DNA from: JACNJF01 sp050288105
GTDB lineage: Bacteria; Pseudomonadota; Gammaproteobacteria; GCA-001735895
Assembly (NCBI GenBank): GCA_050288105.1
Contig: JBNKDE010000011.1
Location: 62,001 to 126,000, forward strand
Direction of reading: 5' to 3'
Length of the DNA stretch: 64,000 nt
The notes under the pieces were generated by a model that did not search any database, was not told the origin of the DNA, and worked only from the letters and a program-made list of their open reading frames with translations. How positions within the stretch are numbered: position 1 is the stretch's first letter; the number at the start of each line of letters is the position of its first letter. Below, one piece after another: positions 58,771-64,000 of the stretch. The position numbers and the translations under genes were made by a program.

Positions 58771-59688
58771 CTAATCCTGTCGGGAAAGATACTCTTCACA
58801 ATGCGCTGACAGCTCGTTTACGCAATCAATCAAGGTACGTTTGGATGTATCCAGCACGTAGTCAGCCTGACTGTAATCTGCCTCTCGCTCCTGCAGGATC
58901 AATTTCAGGTCTTCCATGGCTTCTTCATTGTTTGCCATGGGGCGCAGGTCACCCTGTGCCAGGACGCGGTTCATATGTTCTTCCGGAGATGCTTTGACCC
59001 AGACGGTATAAAAGGAGTCCAGTAACAATTTAAAGGTGTCAGACATCGCGACGATGCTGCCGCCAGTTTCAAGTACGATATTATTCTGGCTTTTGATGAC
59101 TTCTTGCAGCGCCTGTTTTTCCATGCGTCTATAGGCCTTCTGACCACCGAGTGAAAATAGTTCACCCGTTGTCATCTGAGCACCCTTTTCAATCATATCG
59201 CTGATCTTGACGAAACGAACACCGTATTTATCTGCCAGCATTCTGCCCAGACTGGATTTACCTGCACCCCGCAGCCCGATCAGGGCAATACCGTTGATTT
59301 GATGACTGGATTTACTGAAGTGGCGCTTGAGTAGGGATAAGGCTTTCTCCTGCTGCTCCTGATCCAGACGCGTCATGAAGGTCATCAACGCGGCACTGCT
59401 TTTACGAAAATCGCAATCAGGAAATAATTCGGGGATTTTAATGCCCATGCAGTTGGAGATTTTCCATAACATGAAAACAGAGATATTGGCTTTGCCTGTT
59501 TCCACCTGGGCGATATAACGCTCCGATACGCCGGATTGTCGGGACAGGTCTTTACGGATCATGCCGCGGCTGGTGCGTACCGCACGGATACGATCACCTA
59601 TGCCGATAATATATTGTCGAAACGCCTCGTCTTCCTGATCTTTCTCGCCCTGTTCCAGGACGACCGTCTCGTCTTTACTTCCACTCAT
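58771..59688 (-). CDS. boxR: BoxR/BzdR-type regulator: XRE HTH plus shikimate-kinase-like domain
   Basis: A 305-residue regulator of benzoyl-CoA degradation. Residues 25-85 are a Cro/XRE helix-turn-helix (IRAVRTSRGMIRKDLSRQSGVSERYIAQVETGKANISVFMLWKI). Residues 130-305 are a shikimate-kinase-like domain with P-loop ALIGLRGAGKSSLGRMLADKYG. In known BoxR/BzdR proteins this domain binds benzoyl-CoA and releases repression. The neighbouring boxABC genes support the name. Confidence 0.92.
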   Translation of the reverse strand: MSGSKDETVVLEQGEKDQEDEAFRQYIIGIGDRIRAVRTSRGMIRKDLSRQSGVSERYIAQVETGKANISVFMLWKISNCMGIKIPELFPDCDFRKSSAALMTFMTRLDQEQQEKALSLLKRHFSKSSHQINGIALIGLRGAGKSSLGRMLADKYGVRFVKISDMIEKGAQMTTGELFSLGGQKAYRRMEKQALQEVIKSQNNIVLETGGSIVAMSDTFKLLLDSFYTVWVKASPEEHMNRVLAQGDLRPMANNEEAMEDLKLILQEREADYSQADYVLDTSKRTLIDCVNELSAHCEEYLSRQD

Positions 59689-59736
59689 AGCGCTTTTCTC
59701 GTGATTGCGATGGTATAACTCAGCCCAAATTGGAAT

Positions 59737-59754
59737 GAATTATAATACATATTC
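59737..59754. promoter_or_regulatory. AT-rich palindrome and -10 region upstream of boxR
   Basis: GAATTATAATACATATTC is an inverted repeat with GAAT/ATTC ends. On the minus strand it contains TATAAT, a good -10 element, 49 nt upstream of the boxR ATG. It may be both promoter core and operator (autoregulation). It does not show the TGCA elements described for BzdR. Confidence 0.4.
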
Positions 59755-59814
59755 GTGGGAGTTTGGCTAATTATAGTTTCGGTCGTCGCAAATCCGCACC
59801 CAGACGATCAGGGC

Positions 59815-60393
59815 TTAGTCTCCCAGACCATGCGGCGCAGGTGCCAGATTGACGATACGTGTTGCCAGGTCGCTGAATTCATCCTTTTGTTTACGACCAA
59901 AAACCGGATCTTCATGTGCGGTAAAAATAGCATCCAGTTCCACCCAGTCACTTGGTTTCAGCTCTTTTTCTGCCATAGGTAGCACTTCACGCTCTTCGGT
60001 ACCCATGTGATGCCATTCGAAATCTCGATAAACCATAGCGATGTTATAAAACGCGTCAAATGTATCCTGATTCGGGTTTGCACGATAAAGATCCAGCTTG
60101 GCTCTCAATTTAACGAGAATCTCCTTACCCTGCTCGTGTTCACTTTCCAGCCGCTCGATGACTTCTGCACTTTTTTTCGCGCGTTCGAGCAGGCGCGGGA
60201 AAAGATACTGGTCTTCTTTGGGATGATGGAAGCGATATAGAAATTGCTCAAAGTAAACCACTACCTGTTCGAACATTTCAAACTCAGGGGGGTGATTGCG
60301 ATCTTTTATCTCCTGCAAAACACCCACGAAACAGTTTATGACGGCTGCCAGTCTACGATGTTCAGCACGAATTATTTTTAAAGTTTCTGACAT
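59815..60393 (-). CDS. Hemerythrin-domain protein next to box genes
   Basis: A 192-residue four-helix protein with hemerythrin ligands in IIRAEHRRLAAV (His12), YRFHHPKEDQYLFP (HxxxE near 56-60), ESEHEQG (His85) and FEWHHMGTEEREVLP (His/Glu near 127-133). It would bind a di-iron-oxygen centre. It lies between boxA (184 bp upstream) and boxR (126 bp downstream), same strand. A role in supplying or sensing O2 for the BoxB epoxidase is an inference. Confidence 0.85.
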   Translation of the reverse strand: MSETLKIIRAEHRRLAAVINCFVGVLQEIKDRNHPPEFEMFEQVVVYFEQFLYRFHHPKEDQYLFPRLLERAKKSAEVIERLESEHEQGKEILVKLRAKLDLYRANPNQDTFDAFYNIAMVYRDFEWHHMGTEEREVLPMAEKELKPSDWVELDAIFTAHEDPVFGRKQKDEFSDLATRIVNLAPAPHGLGD

Positions 60394-60577
60394 TTATATC
60401 TCCTGTCTTAAACCGCAATAGTCTTTTCAACTTTCGGATCACCCGCTTTAGTAATGAGCCGCTTAAAAGGATGATATCGAATCACCCGGTGTTGTGAAAC
60501 TCCGATCCAGTATAATAGATACAGAGGTTTTCGGTTACATTGAAGTGCGCATAAACGGCTCTTCACGATACCTCGCG

Positions 60578-61813
60578 TTAATAGGTTTCAATATGCAAAC
60601 GCCCCTGTTGGCGCATATCCCTGCTTTTCTGTTCCCAGTTAATGTTATGACTGTTACAAATCGTCTGAAGCGCGTCGTTCACACCTTTTTCCATATCTTT
60701 TAAACCACACAGATAGATAAAGGTATTTTCATCATCCAGCAAGCTAGCGATATCATCAGCGCGTTTGATCATTCGATCCTGCACATATTCTTTGGGCTCA
60801 CCTTCTTCGCGCGAAAAAACCAGCTCTTTATCGATTAAATCATCGGGTAATTTTTTTAATGGGCCAAAGTAAGGAAGCTCACCCTTAGAGCGTGCGCCAA
60901 AGAACAGCAATAGCTTTCCAGTATCGCTAGCATTGCGTTTACGTCGACGACGTTCCGTCATGGCTCTAAAAGGAGCGGACCCAGTACCGGTACAGATCAT
61001 GATGATATTGGCTTCTGGATGGTTCGGCATCAGGAAGGTATTGCCAAAGGGCCCCGTAACCTGCACCTCTGCACCTTTTTCCAGGTCGCAGAGATAGTTT
61101 GAACAGACCCCTTTTGTCTCGCCATTGTCAGTTTCTAGCACGACACGCTTGACCGTGATAGACAAATTATTGTGATTGGGTCGCTCGCCATCTCTGGGAC
61201 TGGCTACAGAATAAAGGCGAACCAGGTGGTCTTTTCCTTTTGTATCCTTACCGGGCGGTATAACACCAATACTTTGCCCTTCCAGTACAGGGAAGGTCGT
61301 GCTGCCAAAATCCAGTACAATATGGTGTATATCTGATTCAGTATTCGCATCGGTAATTCGGTAATTACCCGCCACCCTGGCGATGGCGGGTTTTTCACGG
61401 GTATAGATATTGATATAGGGGTGTGCAGCAGAGAATGGTGGCAATACCTTACCTTCACTACTGTGTGCAACTTCGAGTATTTCGCTGGCTTCTGTTTCGA
61501 TAGCATCCTGAGATTTTCCCTGTATGGTACTGGATGCTGCTTCTGCAGGTTCTTCCTGAACGGTTTCCTGTTCGGGTAATTCTTCCCACTCGTATTGTTC
61601 TTCAAGGGTATAAGCGGTAATGACTTCACGCCAGTTATCAATAGCGCCAGTGGGACAGGGGGCGATACAGTTCATGCAGAACTCACACTTCTCAACCATG
61701 ACCACATAGTTATCACTGTTATGGGTTATAGCATCAACAGGACAGGTTTCTTCGCAGGTATTGCAGCGGATACAGATTTCTGGATCAATCAGATGCTGTC
61801 TTATAGCTGGCAT
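60578..61813 (-). CDS. boxA: BoxA, reductase subunit of benzoyl-CoA 2,3-epoxidase
   Basis: A 411-residue NADPH reductase. The N-terminus carries two [4Fe-4S] motifs (CIRCNTCEETCPVDAITH near 16-33 and CEFCMNCIAPCPTGAID near 43-59), then an acidic linker. The FAD/NADPH part of ferredoxin-NADP reductase type follows (RLYSVASPRDGE, GVCSNYLCDLEKG, MICTGTGSAPFRAM, YLCGLKDMEKGVNDAL). It feeds electrons to BoxB. It ends in IETY as expected. It follows boxB with a 62-bp gap that holds a REP-like palindrome. Confidence 0.94.
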   Translation of the reverse strand: MPAIRQHLIDPEICIRCNTCEETCPVDAITHNSDNYVVMVEKCEFCMNCIAPCPTGAIDNWREVITAYTLEEQYEWEELPEQETVQEEPAEAASSTIQGKSQDAIETEASEILEVAHSSEGKVLPPFSAAHPYINIYTREKPAIARVAGNYRITDANTESDIHHIVLDFGSTTFPVLEGQSIGVIPPGKDTKGKDHLVRLYSVASPRDGERPNHNNLSITVKRVVLETDNGETKGVCSNYLCDLEKGAEVQVTGPFGNTFLMPNHPEANIIMICTGTGSAPFRAMTERRRRKRNASDTGKLLLFFGARSKGELPYFGPLKKLPDDLIDKELVFSREEGEPKEYVQDRMIKRADDIASLLDDENTFIYLCGLKDMEKGVNDALQTICNSHNINWEQKSRDMRQQGRLHIETY

Positions 61814-61842
61814 TTGATAACTCCCCTTAGTTGTTATATTTA

Positions 61843-61867
61843 GGGGACAGAGTTTGACTCTGCCCCC
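61843..61867. repeat. REP-like palindrome between boxB and boxA
   Basis: GGGGACAGAGT, a TTG loop and ACTCTGCCCCC form a near-perfect hairpin. This GGGG-CAGAG/CTCTG-CCCC pattern is the type of short intergenic palindrome linked to RAYT (REP-associated transposase) elements. It lies inside the boxB-boxA gap, so it may also modulate boxA expression. Confidence 0.6.
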
Positions 61868-61875
61868 TTGTTGCT

Positions 61876-63366
61876 TTAATCGTGTATCTTAACGTACTCG
61901 TAATCACCAGGCATCTGGTTTATGCCCATCTTGGGTGGTGCAATCCATGGCGCATATTGCCCCGGCTCGGTAACCGGCTTCATTAATGATGCGATAAACT
62001 TGAGATCTTCATCTGAAGTCAGGAATTCATCTTTACGGGCATTCCAGCTCGCTTCATCCAGTACTTCACCATTAGTTGCTACCGTCAAACCACTAAATTC
62101 GCCAATCTTGCGATTGAAAGCCTTATGCGGCAGAGTCAGTTCAAAATCAATACCTGCTTTTTTGATGATCTTGTTCCAGCGACCTACGCCACCCTGCGCG
62201 TCGGTATAATAATCATCCCGTAATCGGCAGTTGATCGCATTCAGTGCGGGCTCTTCCACATCCTTAAATTCACCGTCCACCAGCTTTAATACGGGATAGG
62301 TAGCAGAATGCAGTTGATGATCATCATCGATCTTGGTTTCCTGGAAGCGGCCTTTTAATCCAGCTTCAAATGCGGCAGCACCATTGGTTGAGATTTCAGC
62401 ACCGAATAAATCCAGTGTGACCGATACATGGAAGTTTGCCTTCTTCTGGATTGTGGGTAAATCAATAACGCCCAGCTTGCGTACGGCGTCTATATCATAG
62501 GGGTCGGTGATACCCGCTTTATTCATCGCTGCACAGGTTGCCTCAATGACGCGGCCGACACCGGTTTCTCCCACAAACATATGATGCGCTTCTTCGGTCA
62601 GCATAAAACGGCAGGTACGTGATAAGGGGTCAAACCCGCTTTGTGCGAGTGCTTCCAGCTGCATCTTGCCGTCGCGGTCGGTAAAATAGGTAAACATAAA
62701 GAATGACAACCAGTCGGGGGTTTCTTCATTAAACGCACCCAGAATACGAGGCTTATCCATATCACCTGAGCGGCGCTGTAGCAGCATTTCTGCTTCTTCG
62801 CGACCATCGCTGCCAAAATACTTCTGTAGCAGGTATACCATAGCCCACAGATGACGGCCTTCTTCGACATTGACCTGAAACAGGTTACGCATATCATACA
62901 GTGATGGTGCAGTTTTGCCGAGATAACGCTGCTGCTCAACCGACGCAGGCTCAGTATCACCCTGAACAACGATCAGGCGGCGTAGCAGTGAGCGGTATTC
63001 ACCAGGAACTTCCTGCCAGGCAGGTTCACCTTTATGCTTACCACAGGGAATAGTACGACCTTCTACCTTAGGTGCCAGTAACACACCCCAACGATATTCA
63101 GGCATTTTTACATGATCAAAAACAGCCCAGCCTTTGGGGTCTACGCCTACTGCAGTTCGTAGATAAACCTCAGACTCATGAAAGCCATCTGGGCCAGCAT
63201 CTTTCCACCAGTCGATATATCCAGGGTGCCAGGATTCCAGTGCTTTCTTTAAACGACGGTCGTTTGCCAGATCTACATTGTTCGGAATCAGGTCATCGTA
63301 ACTGACTTCTACAACCGCATTGCTTGCAACATCTTCTTCGGCAATCACTATATTCTCATCACTCAT
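61876..63366 (-). CDS. boxB: BoxB, oxygenase subunit of benzoyl-CoA 2,3-epoxidase
   Basis: A 496-residue di-iron monooxygenase that makes 2,3-epoxybenzoyl-CoA. It has the BoxB core: YIDWWKDAGPDGFHESEVYLRTAVGVDPKGWA near 50-80, NLFQVNVEEGRHLWAMVYLLQKYFG (ExxH ligands near 185-190), and CRFMLTEEAHHMFVGETGVGRVIEA (EExHH near 260). The C-terminal end (QMPGDYEYVKIHD) is complete. It starts 2 bp after the boxC stop, so boxC, boxB and boxA are one operon. Confidence 0.95.
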   Translation of the reverse strand: MSDENIVIAEEDVASNAVVEVSYDDLIPNNVDLANDRRLKKALESWHPGYIDWWKDAGPDGFHESEVYLRTAVGVDPKGWAVFDHVKMPEYRWGVLLAPKVEGRTIPCGKHKGEPAWQEVPGEYRSLLRRLIVVQGDTEPASVEQQRYLGKTAPSLYDMRNLFQVNVEEGRHLWAMVYLLQKYFGSDGREEAEMLLQRRSGDMDKPRILGAFNEETPDWLSFFMFTYFTDRDGKMQLEALAQSGFDPLSRTCRFMLTEEAHHMFVGETGVGRVIEATCAAMNKAGITDPYDIDAVRKLGVIDLPTIQKKANFHVSVTLDLFGAEISTNGAAAFEAGLKGRFQETKIDDDHQLHSATYPVLKLVDGEFKDVEEPALNAINCRLRDDYYTDAQGGVGRWNKIIKKAGIDFELTLPHKAFNRKIGEFSGLTVATNGEVLDEASWNARKDEFLTSDEDLKFIASLMKPVTEPGQYAPWIAPPKMGINQMPGDYEYVKIHD

Positions 63367-63368
63367 GT

Positions 63369-64000
63369 CTATACTCTCTCGTAGTTGTATTGTGGACGTG
63401 TTCCGCTACCGTAAAGCTTCAAGGCACCACCCTCTGCTACCGCATTAGGTCTCTGGAAAATCCAGTTCTGCCAGGCAGTCAGGCGTCCAAATATTTTAGT
63501 TTCCATTGTTTCTGGTCCAGCGAATCTCAGGTTGGCTTCCATTCCGGTTAGCGCGTCCGGTGAAAATGATGTGCGCTCTTCCAGCATCAAACGGACTTCT
63601 TCGTCCCAATCGATATCATCAAATGCATAAGTAACCAGCCCCATTTCCAGTGCCTGGCCAGCATCCAGGTCCTGCCCCATAGTCGCTTCTGCTTTATCAA
63701 CGCTTTCCGGCTCACCATAAAAACGAGTTTGCAGACGAGTGATATCGTTGCTCATTTTCATAGGGCCAAAATTAAAACTGGACAGTCTGATCAGGGGTGC
63801 AGGTCTATCGTCACCCTCATACTGGCCTTCCAGCATATAACTACGGTCTGCAGCGAAAACCAGTTCTGCCAGAATGCCTGTGTAACAGCTTCCGGGACCA
63901 ATTAAGGTGATCAGGCTACGTGAAGTCAGGTCTACCCGTTTGAGCGTACGTTTCCAGTAAAGAATAATTTCGCGTACCAGCCAGTTGTTGCTATTTGCTG
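63369..64000 (-). CDS. boxC: BoxC, 2,3-epoxybenzoyl-CoA dihydrolase (partial)
   Basis: The C-terminal 210 residues of a crotonase-superfamily enzyme that opens the epoxybenzoyl-CoA ring to 3,4-dehydroadipyl-CoA semialdehyde and formate. Visible landmarks are LTSRSLITLIGPGSCYTGILAELVFAADRSYMLEG, LIRLSSFNFGPMKMSNDITRLQTRFYGEPES and GLVTYAFDDIDWDEEVRLMLEERTSFSPDALTGMEANLRFAGPETMETKIFGRLTAWQNWIFQRPNAVGEGG-like ending. The frame is open at the right edge; the N-terminal portion lies beyond the window. Confidence 0.93.
   Translation of the reverse strand, partial: ANSNNWLVREIILYWKRTLKRVDLTSRSLITLIGPGSCYTGILAELVFAADRSYMLEGQYEGDDRPAPLIRLSSFNFGPMKMSNDITRLQTRFYGEPESVDKAEATMGQDLDAGQALEMGLVTYAFDDIDWDEEVRLMLEERTSFSPDALTGMEANLRFAGPETMETKIFGRLTAWQNWIFQRPNAVAEGGALKLYGSGTRPQYNYERV

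Noticed and set aside
1..64000. Prophage, integrative element or insertion sequence
   Set aside because: No integrase, transposase, phage structural gene, tRNA-attachment repeat or IS-type terminal repeats were seen; the accessory islands look like ordinary catabolic operons.

Overview
The window is a stretch of a Gram-negative, aerobic, aromatic-degrading bacterium, most likely a gammaproteobacterium. The reasons are the paa gene set and PaaX, a circularly permuted GTPase RsgA, outer-membrane MipA/OmpV and OmpA-type proteins, TRAP and TTT transporters, and moderate GC by eye. I cannot name the genus. About 60 genes are readable. I saw no rRNA, tRNA, CRISPR array, integrase or transposase.

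Layout. 1-4.8 kb: end of a tripartite tricarboxylate transporter (tctB-tctA), a FadB-like hydratase/dehydrogenase, and a divergent beta-ketoadipyl-CoA-type thiolase. 5-11.3 kb: housekeeping and envelope genes (frameshifted OmpA-like lipoprotein, BtpA-like TIM barrel, NnrU, MipA/OmpV), a membrane AraC regulator with a CPBP protease, and an HU-like protein. 11.4-21.4 kb: an accessory aromatic/sulfur island holding a four-rhodanese protein, thiol dioxygenase-like cupin, DUF2783, FAD aromatic hydroxylase, unusual MBL protein, IclR, fumarylacetoacetase, VOC protein, MarR and an MFS exporter. 21.4-25.4 kb: hemerythrin, TRAP transporter dctPQM and a nested inverted repeat. 25.4-43.7 kb: a complete phenylacetate pathway (paaX, paaY, paaFGHIJKZ, and paaABCDE on the other strand). 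Appended to paaZ is a Rieske oxygenase plus a glutamine-synthetase-like ligase; GNAT and rsgA lie between the two arms. 44-47 kb: a CheC-type response regulator with a diguanylate cyclase, and a luciferase-like flavoprotein. 47-52.3 kb: a hotdog thioesterase and a complete livKHMGF ABC importer. 52.4-58.3 kb: MFS, Nudix-MBL, LemA and an M48 protease. 58.4-64 kb: an Lrp/AsnC sensor domain, boxR, a hemerythrin, and boxA, boxB and part of boxC of aerobic benzoyl-CoA degradation.

How it works together. Phenylacetate (paa) and benzoate (box) are both handled as CoA thioesters by epoxidation and ring hydrolysis, and both end in C6 dicarboxyl-CoA beta-oxidation. Two thiolases and two hydratase/dehydrogenase sets are available for that lower pathway. 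Two uptake systems (TRAP and Liv-type ABC) sit beside the catabolic blocks. A PaaX-like operator (two GATAC half-sites facing each other, 27-28 nt apart) can be read upstream of paaA, of paaF/paaY and of the TRAP operon. This ties the transporter to phenylacetate control. A second operator, TTAYGTAATACRTAA, is shared by the IclR/MBL promoter and the TRAP promoter.

Three genes look broken or wrongly delimited: the OmpA-like gene (frameshift), the M48 protease (in-frame amber where a Trp is likely), and the Nudix-MBL gene (no standard start codon). The most interesting unexplained units are the Rieske plus glutamine-synthetase pair inside the paa operon, and the aromatic hydroxylase/thiol dioxygenase/rhodanese island.
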